A program made the position numbers and the translations under genes. The notes beneath the pieces were generated by a model. It saw only the letters and a program-made list of their open reading frames with translations. It was not told where the DNA came from and made no database searches. A stretch of 60,774 nt of DNA from CAZUVM01 sp964623885 (GTDB lineage Bacteria > Verrucomicrobiota > Verrucomicrobiia > Limisphaerales > UBA8199): contig CAZUVM010000197.1 of the NCBI GenBank assembly GCA_964623885.1, forward strand, positions 1 to 60,774. The letters run 5' to 3'. This document shows positions 25,418 through 35,700 of this stretch, in pieces. Position 1 is the first letter of the stretch. Each line of letters opens with the position of its first letter.

Positions 25418-27469
25418 CTACCGCGCCTGCAATCGATAAAAGCGCGGTTCACCGGGCACGTTCGGCAGCGTGATGCTCCATTGGGTGTAGGAAATCGAAG
25501 GCGCGTTCGTAACCGGTATCCAAACGGCTACGCGCGAGGCATTGGTAGTCATCATAAGTTGAAAATACGCGGCACCGGGCGGCGCGGTCAGGGTCAGGCT
25601 CATAGGGTCCCTGCGCGCGACCGATAAGGACGGCTGAACCCAGCCGTTGACGCCGGCTTTCCATGTCAGTCCCGTGGAATCATAAGCGCCCTGGGCCGGA
25701 GTGCTGTGCGCGCCAAGGCTGTCGGTGTAACCGGGTACTGCAACGCCGGCATTGATTGCCGCTGCGTTTTTTCGAAGGCGAAAATCATAATGCGTCCAAT
25801 CAGCGAGTTGACCCGCCGGCGAGGAGCCAAGATAGAGATTGTTCAAAGCTGCGTATTGGTAAAGGTTACCCTTCCAGAAAGCGGGGTCCGGGTTGTTAGC
25901 TGGCCACATATTATAGGTGTGCGTCCCGATAGCATCGCAATTGAACAGCGTATTGTTATACAGTTGATGGTTCGCCGCCGGACCGTTGACGCGAATTCCC
26001 GAATCGCCCGTGTTATTAAAACAAACATTATGATCCACGACGAAATTCCGTGACCAATTGTCGAGATAGATAAGCGGGGTCGGCCCCGTGGACACATTAT
26101 CGTGAATCCAGTTATACGTAATGCGCGTGCGGACGTGGTCGGTAGTCTGGGCATTCACACCCCAGGCATAAATGACGCCAAGATCCTTGCAGAGCTGGCC
26201 CGGGTAAGAAAAGTCGTTGAACGAAATGGCATGCCCTGCCCCGCCGGGCTGCAGGATGTCGCGTCCGGAACGAAAGGCCGTGTTGAAGCAAACCTGATCT
26301 TTCCAGCCGTTGAGCCGAATGGCGCAGGCGTACGTCCCGGAATAATCTGTGTTATAGATGAAATTGCGGGCGATTGAATTGCCGCCGCCACTGCTGATAA
26401 TTCCCGACCCGGCGGTATCAGAAATGGTGCAGCCGCGCACCGTGTTATTGACGCCATCCAGCACGACTCCGCCACCCGGTTGGATGCCGCCATCGTAAGC
26501 GTAACCCCAGGCGTAAGTGAGAAAATGGCTCAGGAAACGCGCGCGGCAGTTCTCGAGCAGGTTGCCGTTACCGCGTAACCGGACTGCGCCGCCGCGCAGT
26601 TGCAGCCCCCGGATGATGATGAAATTACAACCATCCACGTCAACGCACCAATTCCGCCGTTTCATTTCGATTAACTGTTTCGCGGGATTGTCGCCCCGAT
26701 GAACGCGCAGGAGCAGCGTCTTATTGGCGCTGTCCAGATGCCATTCGTTGTCGGAATCCATCAGCGCCGAGAGTCCCCAAATGAAACCCGTGCCGCTGCC
26801 GGTAAACCATGGGTTGGATTCGGTGCCGACGTCCAATGTGATTGAATTGCCGCTGGACGCAACGATTCTGGCGCATTGCCACGACCATTGGTACCCTGCG
26901 CCGCCGGAGAACCAGGCGCCGGCCCAAAAATTCTGCGCGCGGCCGTCGAAGGCACTACTGGTGATAGTATTTCCATTCACTGTGACACTCACGGTTGACG
27001 GATTCAGCAACCCTCCGGCCCCAAAACTTGGATATCTGCCCTGGTGGATCATTTCGCCGTCGATAAAAACCTGGTTGTAGCCGTTGCCAATGTCCCAGGC
27101 CACCGCGGCTTTGTATAAACCGGGGGAAACGTACGTCCAATCCGTGACTGGCTCGGTCGCCGCTATCGTCACTACCTCATTCGAATACGCCTCAAAGGTG
27201 ATCGGTGCCGCGCTTGTGCCCGAATGTTCCGGTCTGAGTTTCTCGCGATAAATCCCGGCACGAATCAAACACGTGTCGCCCGCAACCATGATCCTGGCGG
27301 CGTGCGACAAAGTTCGAAAGGGGGATTCCAGTGAGGTCCCGACGTTTGCTTCGAAACCATTAGTGGCAACGTAATAAACCGCGCCAGGAGCACTCAAGGC
27401 GGACAACATCCCTAGAAAGATCCCGTACAAAAAACAGCCGGAGCGTATCCGGCTTGCCAACAGACACAT
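25418..27469 (-). CDS. Secreted right-handed parallel beta-helix protein
   Basis: 683 aa with a signal-like N-terminus (FLYGIFLGMLSALSAPGAV). It starts with the DUF1565-like pattern YYVATNGFEANVGTSLESPFRTLSHAARIMVAGDTCLIRAGIYREKL, then a long run of beta-helix turns (LENCRARFLSHF, NTVRGCTISDTAGSGIISSGGGNSIARNFIYNTD, NFVVDHNVCFNNTGDSGIRVNGP). This fold is found in pectate lyases, other polysaccharide lyases and epimerases; I cannot identify a catalytic set. A small C-terminal domain (LTAPPGAAYFQLMMTTNASRVAVWIPVT) resembles Verrucomicrobial sorting or adhesion tails. Probably a polysaccharide-active surface protein. Confidence 0.82.
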   Translation of the reverse strand: MCLLASRIRSGCFLYGIFLGMLSALSAPGAVYYVATNGFEANVGTSLESPFRTLSHAARIMVAGDTCLIRAGIYREKLRPEHSGTSAAPITFEAYSNEVVTIAATEPVTDWTYVSPGLYKAAVAWDIGNGYNQVFIDGEMIHQGRYPSFGAGGLLNPSTVSVTVNGNTITSSAFDGRAQNFWAGAWFSGGAGYQWSWQCARIVASSGNSITLDVGTESNPWFTGSGTGFIWGLSALMDSDNEWHLDSANKTLLLRVHRGDNPAKQLIEMKRRNWCVDVDGCNFIIIRGLQLRGGAVRLRGNGNLLENCRARFLSHFLTYAWGYAYDGGIQPGGGVVLDGVNNTVRGCTISDTAGSGIISSGGGNSIARNFIYNTDYSGTYACAIRLNGWKDQVCFNTAFRSGRDILQPGGAGHAISFNDFSYPGQLCKDLGVIYAWGVNAQTTDHVRTRITYNWIHDNVSTGPTPLIYLDNWSRNFVVDHNVCFNNTGDSGIRVNGPAANHQLYNNTLFNCDAIGTHTYNMWPANNPDPAFWKGNLYQYAALNNLYLGSSPAGQLADWTHYDFRLRKNAAAINAGVAVPGYTDSLGAHSTPAQGAYDSTGLTWKAGVNGWVQPSLSVARRDPMSLTLTAPPGAAYFQLMMTTNASRVAVWIPVTNAPSISYTQWSITLPNVPGEPRFYRLQAR

Positions 27470-27742
27470 CGCGTGAATGGTAGCATGGACTATGCCCAGG
27501 GCAAACGGATCCGAGATGAACTGAAAGTGAGTCTACGGGCTGCGTGAGTCGCCTGGCCGGAGTGGTGTTGTTAGCTTAGAGCGAATCGGCCCGGCGGGTA
27601 TGGGAACTGGTAATCAGCGGCGTTGGGCAGCATAACTGCTGCCTTCAAATGCTGCATCCCGATCAGGTCGTGCGCCAACCGCCGGTCAAACCCGCTGCAG
27701 TAAGCACCAGGGCAAAGGCGCGTTGCGTGCTCGGATATTGTA

Positions 27743-28255
27743 TTAAGCCGCTGCTTTTCCGCCTTCCAAATAACGTTCGATGTGCCGATCGAGATCGGAA
27801 GTGCCACCGGCGCAAGTTGCAGCCTGGACCCGTTCGACCATCTCCAGGCACCAGGCTTCCTCTTCCACTTGTTCGCTGATGAACCATTGCATGAAAACTT
27901 GGGCCGGATAATCCTTGGCCGTCACGGCTGCGTCGTAAACCGCATTGATGCCCTGCGTATTTTCCCGTTCCATGGCCTGGGCGTGCTGCGCGGCCTCCAA
28001 CAGCGACTTGAATTGGAATTTGGGCGCCGGCACGGCTGCCCATTCGGGCAGCACCCCACGGTCGATCAGGTGAGCTGTCATTTTCCCCGCGTGCGTGATC
28101 TCTTCATCCGCTTGCTTGGCGAAAAAGCGGGCAAAACCCTTGAGGTTCTGGTCCTCGCACCATAGCGACAACGCCCGGTAGCTATGTGACGCGGTGTATT
28201 CCTGGTTAAACTGGCGATTGAGTTCGGACAGCACTTTGGCGGGTATTTTGGTCAT
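27743..28255 (-). CDS. Ferritin (non-heme iron storage)
   Basis: 170 aa, the usual length of bacterial FtnA-type ferritins. Ferroxidase-site residues are seen in LNRQFNQEYTASHSYRALSLWCE (Glu, Tyr), FFAKQADEEITHAGKMTAHLIDRGV (Glu, Glu, His) and FISEQVEEEAWCLEMVERVQ (Glu cluster). It oxidises Fe(II) and stores it in a 24-mer cage in the cytoplasm. It is isolated: 273 gene-free bases lie downstream, and the next gene diverges. No Fur box could be recognised. Confidence 0.93.
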   Translation of the reverse strand: MTKIPAKVLSELNRQFNQEYTASHSYRALSLWCEDQNLKGFARFFAKQADEEITHAGKMTAHLIDRGVLPEWAAVPAPKFQFKSLLEAAQHAQAMERENTQGINAVYDAAVTAKDYPAQVFMQWFISEQVEEEAWCLEMVERVQAATCAGGTSDLDRHIERYLEGGKAAA

Positions 28256-28377
28256 AAGTCAGTCAGGTTCTTGCTTTGTTATGCCTTAGCTGGGAACGGG
28301 GCGCAAGGGCCGAGCGCGGCCGAGCGGAAACCTGCGAGTGGCTATACACAGCGCCGGAAATGCTCACAGGACAGCTC

Positions 28378-28423
28378 GTAGCGCGGGCGTCCTCGCCTGC
28401 GGTCTTGGCAGCGTCACGCTGCC
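28378..28423. repeat. Dispersed palindromic repeat, copy 1
   Basis: Starts GTAGCGCGGGCGTCC, continues CGCCTGCGG, then TTGGCAGCGTCACGCTGCC, of which GGCAGCGTCACGCTGCC is a hairpin. An inverted relative lies at 43665-43713. It is upstream of the YncE/phosphoesterase gene, where it extends that reading frame artificially. Confidence 0.65.
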
Positions 28424-28523
28424 TTTTCCGCATCATTTCATGACGCTCTCGATCTGTTTCTATTGCAGCAATCGAGGCCCAATCGGTATGATTAAGCCGA
28501 ATGAACAGGTTTCGGTTAATTTA

Positions 28524-31196
28524 ATGAAATTGCAGATAAATACCCTCGTCTTTTTATGTGCCGTTGCTGCAGCCAAGGCTGCGGATGGTCCCTCAGAATT
28601 TGACGCCGACCAGGAACCGGTTGGCTGGAAGGCCAATGCTTTTGAAACGCCGGTCAATCAGTTACTCACACCCGCGGGCAAACTCATCGACCTGCCCGCC
28701 ATGAGGCCCAACGCCCTCGCGTTAAGCCCCGATGGGGCATTGCTCGTCACCTCGGGTTTGAAACACGAACTGCTGGTTTTGGACGCAAAGACCGGCGCTT
28801 CCCTGCAAACGGTGGCGATGCCGGCCAATGCATTGACTGCTGAAGCGAAGTCGGTCTCTCCCCTGATTCTAAAGGCGAATCTGCGCGACAAGCTAAGCTT
28901 CACCGGCCTGATCTTCTCACCAGACGGCACGCGGATCTATCTTTCCAACGTTAACGGGGACGTGAAAGTCTTTGGGGTTGCCACGGATCACAAGGTTGCG
29001 CCCTTGTTCTCGATTCCGCTGCCTCCCGCTAATATCGCTGATCGCAAGGAAGATATTCCCACGGGCCTGGTTCTTTCGCCTGATGGCAAACGGCTCTACG
29101 TGGCCCTGAATGTAGGCAACAGCTTGGTTGAAATCGACGCTGATACGGGCAAACGGTTGCGCTCTTGGAAGGTCGGCAATGCCCCGTTCGGTGTGGCGCT
29201 CGCGGACAAAAAAATCTATGTGAGCAATTGGGGTGGACGACGACCCGATGCGAACAGCGTCGTGGGTCCCATCGGCCGCAACGGCACTGTTCGTGTGGAT
29301 GACCGTTCCATCGCGAACGAGGGATCCGTTTCCATCATCCATCTCGATTCGGATTCGCAAATTGCGAAGGTGGAGCTTTTGACCGGCCCCCACGCCTGCG
29401 CGCTCGCCGTGTCGCCCAACGGGAAATATGTCGTTTGCGCCAATGCCGGCGACGACACCTTGAGCGTGATCGACACACGAACCGACCGAATCGTAGAAAC
29501 CATCTGCGCTCGCCAAAATCCGGGCGACCTCTTCGGCGCGCAACCCGACGCGCTGGCCTTCGACAAGCGCGGCGGCAAACTCTATGTGTGCAATGGTTCG
29601 CAGAATGCCGTTGCGGTGTTCCAGTTCGATCCCGGCAAATCCACTTTGCTCGCCCTCATTCCTGTGGGCTGGTTTCCAGGCGCAATTGCTTTCGATGCTC
29701 ACCGGAACCAACTCGATGTTGCGAACATCATTAGCGTTGCGCGTAAAACGGAACCGGCCAAAAAGGGCAAAGGCGAAGGGTTTAACACCCATCAATATTA
29801 CGGGTCACTTTCCCTCGTGCCGGTCCCGTCAAAGGACGAATTGCAGGCATTCACAAAGCAGGCCCTGGCCAACATGCGTTATCCATTGCTCGCGCAGGCA
29901 AAACTCCCGGCGCGCCCGAATCGCCCTCCGCAGCCACTGCCCGAGCGCGTGGGCGAGCCGAGCGTCTTCCAGCATGTTCTCTATATCATCAAGGAAAACC
30001 GCACCTACGACCAGGTGCTGGGAGATGTGATGGAAGGCAACGGCAATCCCGAGTTGTGCATTTATGGCGAGCGAGTCACGCCCAACCAGCACAAATTTGT
30101 TCGTGATTTTGTGCTGCTGGACAACACCTATTGCTCGGGAATCTTGAGCGCCGAGGGCCACCAGTGGACGGACAGCGCCCTTGCGAACGATTACATTCAA
30201 CGCTCCTACGCCGGCTGGCCCCGCAGCTACCCGGGCGCCGGCGGCGAACTGCATGGATACGACGCCATGGCGTACTCCGCGGCGGGCTTTATTTGGAATG
30301 ATGCCCTGGAGCACGGCAAAACCGTGCGGGATTATGGCGAATTCACCGACCCGGTTCACTTCTGGAAGGCCACGGAGAAAGCGCAACACGGCTGGCTGGA
30401 ATCGTACCGCGACTTTACGCTGGGCTCCAATGCTATCGGATATTACGCCAAGGTTGGATTGGCCGAGCTGCGACCTTATGTGGATACCAATTACCTTGGG
30501 TTTGATCTGACGGTGCCGGACATCCTTCGCGCCTCCGAATTCATCAAGGATTTCAAAGAATGCGAGCGAAAGGGCGAGTTGCCAAACCTGATGGTCCTGT
30601 GGCTTCCCGATGACCATACGAGCGGAACAAAGTATGGCTCACCCAAACCCGAAGCCCAGGTCGCCGACAATGATCTGGCCTTCGGCCAAATTGTAGAGGC
30701 CATCAGCCACAGCCATTTCTGGTCGAACACCTGCATTTTCGCTATCGAAGATGATCCACAAGATGGTTGGGACCATGTGAGCGGCTACCGCACAACCGCC
30801 TACGTTATCAGCCCGTATACAAAACGACACACCACCGTTCACACCCAGTACAACCAAACCAGTCTGCTCCGCACCATTGAATTGATTCTCGGCCTTCCTC
30901 CGATGAACCAACTCGATGCGACCGCCACGCCGATGTTTGATTGTTTCAGCGCTATGCCCGACCTCATTGCGTATGACGCGGCGACCAATGTCGTGGCCCT
31001 GGACGAGATGAATCCCAAGCCGAAGGAAATCACTGATTCAGCCCTCCGCAAGGACGCCTACGTTTCCGCCCGCCTGCCCCTGGATAAGGAAGATCAGTGC
31101 CCGGAGGACATTTTTAATCGTGTTCTCTGGCGCGCCGCCAAAGGCAGCCAGGCTCTCTACCCGGAATGGGCCACGACCAGGTTGGATAAAGACTAG
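28524..31196 (+). CDS. YncE-like beta-propeller / phosphoesterase (alkaline phosphatase superfamily) fusion
   Basis: 890 aa from ATG 28524, which gives a signal peptide (LQINTLVFLCAVAAAKA); ATG 28488 is an alternative, and the open frame further up to 28338 runs through a repeat. Residues ~50-440 form a propeller with repeats such as ALSPDGALLVTSGLKHELLVLD, LSPDGKRLYVALNVGNSLVEID, VSPNGKYVVCANAGDDTLSVID. The second half is a phosphoesterase-family domain (pfam04185): VLYIIKENRTYDQVLGD, EGHQWTDSALANDY, VLWLPDDHT, IFAIEDDPQDGWDHVSGYRTTAYVISPYTKR. The combination is known in soil bacteria; its substrate is unknown. Acts outside the cytoplasm. Confidence 0.87.
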   Translation: MKLQINTLVFLCAVAAAKAADGPSEFDADQEPVGWKANAFETPVNQLLTPAGKLIDLPAMRPNALALSPDGALLVTSGLKHELLVLDAKTGASLQTVAMPANALTAEAKSVSPLILKANLRDKLSFTGLIFSPDGTRIYLSNVNGDVKVFGVATDHKVAPLFSIPLPPANIADRKEDIPTGLVLSPDGKRLYVALNVGNSLVEIDADTGKRLRSWKVGNAPFGVALADKKIYVSNWGGRRPDANSVVGPIGRNGTVRVDDRSIANEGSVSIIHLDSDSQIAKVELLTGPHACALAVSPNGKYVVCANAGDDTLSVIDTRTDRIVETICARQNPGDLFGAQPDALAFDKRGGKLYVCNGSQNAVAVFQFDPGKSTLLALIPVGWFPGAIAFDAHRNQLDVANIISVARKTEPAKKGKGEGFNTHQYYGSLSLVPVPSKDELQAFTKQALANMRYPLLAQAKLPARPNRPPQPLPERVGEPSVFQHVLYIIKENRTYDQVLGDVMEGNGNPELCIYGERVTPNQHKFVRDFVLLDNTYCSGILSAEGHQWTDSALANDYIQRSYAGWPRSYPGAGGELHGYDAMAYSAAGFIWNDALEHGKTVRDYGEFTDPVHFWKATEKAQHGWLESYRDFTLGSNAIGYYAKVGLAELRPYVDTNYLGFDLTVPDILRASEFIKDFKECERKGELPNLMVLWLPDDHTSGTKYGSPKPEAQVADNDLAFGQIVEAISHSHFWSNTCIFAIEDDPQDGWDHVSGYRTTAYVISPYTKRHTTVHTQYNQTSLLRTIELILGLPPMNQLDATATPMFDCFSAMPDLIAYDAATNVVALDEMNPKPKEITDSALRKDAYVSARLPLDKEDQCPEDIFNRVLWRAAKGSQALYPEWATTRLDKD

Positions 31197-31778
31197 GTTT
31201 GAGAGTTTGTTGGAGAACGGGCCCACGCGCCAACCTGACTGGCACCAGCGGGACAAGGCGGCGTTGTGTTACCGGATCAGTCACCGAAATCGGACACCCT
31301 CCTCGGCCTCTGTCCCGCTAGTTGACACTGCACGCAGGGCTTCCTCGTGCAACCAAACGCGCGGCCAGGGATACCTTAATAAATAAACCAGCAGCTTGCC
31401 TTGCCCTCAGGGCAAGCTGCGGCGAGGCCGGGTTTGCCCAAATTCATTAGATGATCTTTTGTACCTTGTAAGGACATCAGTGACACAACCTTATCCGTAG
31501 AAACCATAAGTTACGATTTAGCGCAACTTGACAGCATCACAATTCGATGTTATCGGCAATGAACATAAGCCCATTGCGTTGGAACGCAATCGCTTTGCCG
31601 GCGAAAACATGACGGGGTTTTTGCCCGGTAAATCGCGGGTTTTTTCGTCAGGGCATCTATCGCGCTTGGCAAGGCTACGAGGCTTGCTCCCCCGTCTGCC
31701 GCTGGCTTTAGGGTTTGCCAGCGGGCCTGGTTTAATTACGGCACATGTCATGCTAATGGGCGGCATCAGTTCTGGTGT
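31197..31778. other. 582-base gap before apbE; hairpin and possible structured leader
   Basis: A perfect 10-bp stem (GCAGCTTGCC 31391-31400 with GGCAAGCTGC 31411-31420) lies about 195 bases after the preceding gene and could be a terminator without a T tract. From about 31607, TGACG and CGTCA enclose a GGG/CCC hairpin and two T-runs. An 86-codon frame at 31528-31788 matches nothing I recognise and I do not call it. No RNA family could be identified. Confidence 0.35.
31528..31556 (+). promoter_or_regulatory. Weak candidate sigma-70-type promoter upstream of apbE
   Basis: TTGACA at 31528-31533 and TATCGG at 31551-31556 are separated by 17 bases. The -10 match is poor. It would give a ~215-base leader before the apbE cluster. 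Confidence 0.2.
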
Positions 31779-32777
31779 ATGCACCTGACGGGTTCTGATT
31801 CGGGTCTGCGAGTGCTGGAGCGCATCGCAAAATCGGCGCAATCGACCAACGAGAACGGTCTCCACAAGCTCACGTTCATCGCGATGGGCACGGTGTGCTG
31901 TGTCCAGTTCCATAGCGTGCCGGCTTCCCTGGCCCGCGATTTTCAACAGGAAGTGGTCCGTTGGGTCGCCGGCTTCGAAGCTTATTACTCGCGTTTTATC
32001 GACGACAGCCTGGTGGGGCGCATCAACGCTGCAGCCGGCGAACACTGGGTTGAGACGGATCCTGAGACGGACCGACTGTTCGCGTTTTTCCAGGATTTGT
32101 TCTTCCTCACGCGCGGGACCTTTGATCCCACGGCCTTGCCGCTGATTAAATTATGGAATTGGAAGGCGCAGCCGCCGGTCATTCCCCAAGATTCGGCTAT
32201 TCAGGCCGCGCGTGCGCTGGTGGGCTGGAACAAGGTCCAGCGGCGGCCGGGTGGCGTGTTTTTGCCACAACGCGGCATGTGCATTGACCTGGGCGGCATC
32301 GGCAAGGAGTACGCGGTGGACTGCGTGATGAACCTGGCGATCGAACGGGGCATCCAGAATGTGCTGGTCGATTTTGGTCAGGATGTTCGCGTTCGCGGGG
32401 CCGGCCCCGGCAAGGAATTCTGGTGGATCGGCCTTGAGGACTCCAACGAACCGGGCAAGTGCTGGACAGGCGTGGCAGTTACGGACAACGCGGTCGCCAC
32501 TTCGGGTGATTATGTGCGTTGCTTCACGGTGAACGGTCGCCGCTATGGCCACATTATCGACCCGCGCTCCGGTTACCCCGCCGATACCGGTGTTCGCGCC
32601 GCCTCGGCGATCGCGCCGACCTGCACTATCGCCGGCTTGCTTACCACCACGGCCTTAATCCTGGGCCCAACCGAAGCCCTGCATTTAATGGAATCGCACC
32701 CCGGCGCGGCGGGGGCCATAACCACCGACAAAACACGACTCCGCTCCCGAAGGTTTTGTGCTTTTTCACCGGGATAG
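31779..32777 (+). CDS. apbE: FAD:protein FMN transferase
   Basis: 332 aa. Transfers FMN from FAD onto Ser/Thr of exported redox proteins. Typical motifs: FIAMGTVCCVQF near the N-terminus, TRGTFDPTALPLIKLW, CIDLGGIGKEYAVD, VLVDFGQDVRVRG, and the Mg/FAD site VATSGDYVRCF...GHIIDPRSGYPADT. No clear signal peptide or lipobox, unlike many ApbE, so it may act in the cytoplasm or have an unusual leader. It opens a plus-strand run of envelope redox genes and its 3' end overlaps the next gene by 20 bases. The protein it flavinylates is not obvious; no FMN-binding-domain (DxxxSGAT) protein is seen here. Confidence 0.9.
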   Translation: MHLTGSDSGLRVLERIAKSAQSTNENGLHKLTFIAMGTVCCVQFHSVPASLARDFQQEVVRWVAGFEAYYSRFIDDSLVGRINAAAGEHWVETDPETDRLFAFFQDLFFLTRGTFDPTALPLIKLWNWKAQPPVIPQDSAIQAARALVGWNKVQRRPGGVFLPQRGMCIDLGGIGKEYAVDCVMNLAIERGIQNVLVDFGQDVRVRGAGPGKEFWWIGLEDSNEPGKCWTGVAVTDNAVATSGDYVRCFTVNGRRYGHIIDPRSGYPADTGVRAASAIAPTCTIAGLLTTTALILGPTEALHLMESHPGAAGAITTDKTRLRSRRFCAFSPG

Positions 32778-35700
32778 ACAAGTTCGCTGTCTGGGGCTCT
32801 GCCGATACGCCGCGGCGCTTTGCCTGCTTTTCTGGCAAACCGCCTCGGGAGCTCTATTCATGGAGGAAGGCTTTCCGTACTCAGCCGGCACCACGCTTGC
32901 CTCGAATCCGCCCTGGGCGGGCTCGAGCGGTTTGGGCCTGCAAATTGTGGCCGGCAATTTGAGTCTCAGCGGTGTGCTGCCAACCAATCCAACAGGTAAC
33001 TTGCTTCAGGTCAGCAGCGGAAGTCCAACGCTGAACGATTATCGCAATTTCGCCAACTCCGCTCTTACGGGCGGGACCGTCTATCTTTCGACACTGATTA
33101 ATTGCACGGTCATGCCCACGAACCGGCAGTTCGTACTCGCCCTCGCGCAGGGCGGCGCAACCCAGTCAAGTCCGCCGAATGACCCCTTGGATTTCTACGT
33201 GGTGGGCTCCAGCAATGGCACCAGCTATCGTCTGTCGATCACCGACAGTGGTTCAGACCCGTCCACAGCGTCCATGGCGCTCGCGCCCAACACAACTCAC
33301 GTTATTGTTCTGAAATATGATTTCACCGCCGCGCGCGGCAGTTTGTTCATCGATCCGCCCGCCGGCGCTTTGGAACCCGCTCAGCCTAACGCAAGCACAA
33401 GCTCGGATGACGACAACCGAAGCGCTTCCAACATCCAGCGATTGCTTTTCCAATCTTCCGCAAGCTCGGGAACGGTGCTGTTCGACACAATGCGGATTGG
33501 CGAACAGTGGTGGGATGTCCTGCTGGTAAATGCGGCCGCCATCGGTCCGGCAAACCTGACGAACTGCATTGGCGGGCCGGTCACCTTCACCGTGACGGCG
33601 GCCGGCACGGCGCCGTTCACTTACCAATGGCGCACCAACGGCTTTCCCGTACCGGGGGCAACCACTAGTTCTTATACGATCGTAAGTCCCGGAGTTGCCG
33701 ATACCCTGGTCGGTTACGACGTCGTAATTAACGATCAATTCGGCTCGGCGACCAGCCGCGTAGCCACTCTTACCCTCGACACAGTGCAGGCCGGCATCTC
33801 CGTGCAACCCACGAACGCCGCAGTACAAGGCTCGCCTAGCAACGCTGTTTTTAGCGTCACCGCTACCGGTGACGCTCCGCTTACTTACCAATGGCGAGTC
33901 AATGGCAACAACATCACCGGCGCAACCCGCCGCTCTTATACCATCTTTACTCCATCGCTTAGCGCAACCAATAACCGTTACGACGTCGTGGTCGCCAATC
34001 CCTGCGGTTCGATAACCAGTTCTCCCGCAGTTCATATCATGTTTCCGCCTGCGCAGGTGGCCGTCAGCGGTCCACAAGATCAGGCGGTTTGCGCAGGTAG
34101 CGCGGCGAACTTTAGTGTGGCGATAACCGCCGGGACCCCGCCGTACACTTATCAATGGCGTTCGGGAGGCAACCTAATCAGCGGGGCCACGACGAATCCA
34201 TTAGTCCTGCCAAACGTGGGCCCTGGCGCTGCTTCCGGTGGCTATGATGTGGTCGTGACGGATGCGAACGGTTCTGTCACCAGCAGCGTCGCCAATCTCA
34301 CTGTCAGCTCCATTCTGCCGGGTATTGCCGTTGCTCCCACTAACGTAGTGCTGCGGCCAACGGATACGCAGGCCACATTTGCCGTTACAGCGACAGGCGA
34401 TCCGCCACTGACCTATCAGTGGCGAACCAATGGTTCCGCCATCCCCGGAGCAATCAGCAGCAGTTACACCTTAACCAACGTCACCCTCGCCAGCCAGTCG
34501 CTCCTTTTTGACGTCGTGCTCGCCAATCCTTGCGGCTCCATCACCAGCGCCCCCGTTCAAATCGTCTTTCTACATCAGTTTTACCCGTGCGGCGCTTCTC
34601 CTGGCTTTTTCGGCGGCATGAATCTGGCCACTACTAACGCCCCGGGCATGGCACTCTACGCCTGGTCGTCTGCGGATCTCAGTGTCCCGCTCACCAACTG
34701 GAATTTGGAAGGGCCGTTGGCCGAACAACCTCTGAACGACGGCTCTGGAAACAGTTACTACGAAATCAACGTCAATCCGTTGGACCCGCTCGTTTACTAT
34801 GTCATCGGCGCGACCAACACGCCGCCATATCTCTTGCCGGTGCCGGTCGCGTGGATCGCGACTGACACTTCCGGCAATCAAACTTTCTCCTGGGCCAACC
34901 TCAACATCAGCACCGATGCTCTTCTGTCATTTCCGCTGAATCCTTTCTACGCCTGCGGTGCCGCGCCCGGCTTTTTCGGCGGCATGAACCTCTCCACCAC
35001 GAATGCGCCCGGAGCCTCTCTGTACGCCTGGTCTTCCTCGGATCTCAGCCAATCGATTACCAATTGGGCACTGGAAGGCAAACTTGCCGAGCAACCGCTC
35101 AATGATGGCTCAGGCAACAGTTACTACGAGATCAATGTCAATCCCGTCGCGGCAATGGTTTATTACATCATCGGGCCTACTAACTTCGGCCCATACGCCT
35201 CACCCGTGCCTGTAGAATGGATCGCCACCGACCCGCTCGGTAATACCACGTTCGGCATCACCAATATGCTCATCGACGCCAATGGTTTCCTGAGTTTCCC
35301 CTCCTTACCGGTGTTGGTCAACCAACCGGCGCCGCAAACAGTGACCGCCGGCAAAACGGCAAGTTTTAATGTTCTTGCCACCGGCGCTGGTCCGCTTAGC
35401 TACACATGGTTTTTCAATTTGGGCATGCCCGTGCCGGGCGCAACGAATACCATGCTCACGTTATCGGGCGTGGCGCCAACTCAGTCGGGCCTCTACTCCG
35501 TGGTAGTAGCCAACAACTCCGGCGCCGTCACCAGCGCGCCCGCACTCCTGACCGTGCTGCCAACGCCGATTCTCAAACTGCTGGCGATCTCAAGTGGTTT
35601 CCGAATAAGTTCGATTGGATTGCCGGGTGATGTTTTCTGGCTTGAAGTGGCCACGAATCTGGCATCACCAATTTCCTGGACCAGGATTGCAACGAACGTT

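Noticed and set aside
27470..27742. Possible small gene between the beta-helix and ferritin genes
   Set aside because: Short frames on both strands, none with a ribosome site or a protein-like composition; treated as intergenic with nothing seen.
31528..31788. 86-codon plus-strand frame before apbE
   Set aside because: No recognisable domain or ribosome site, and the opposite strand is also open; more likely a leader region.
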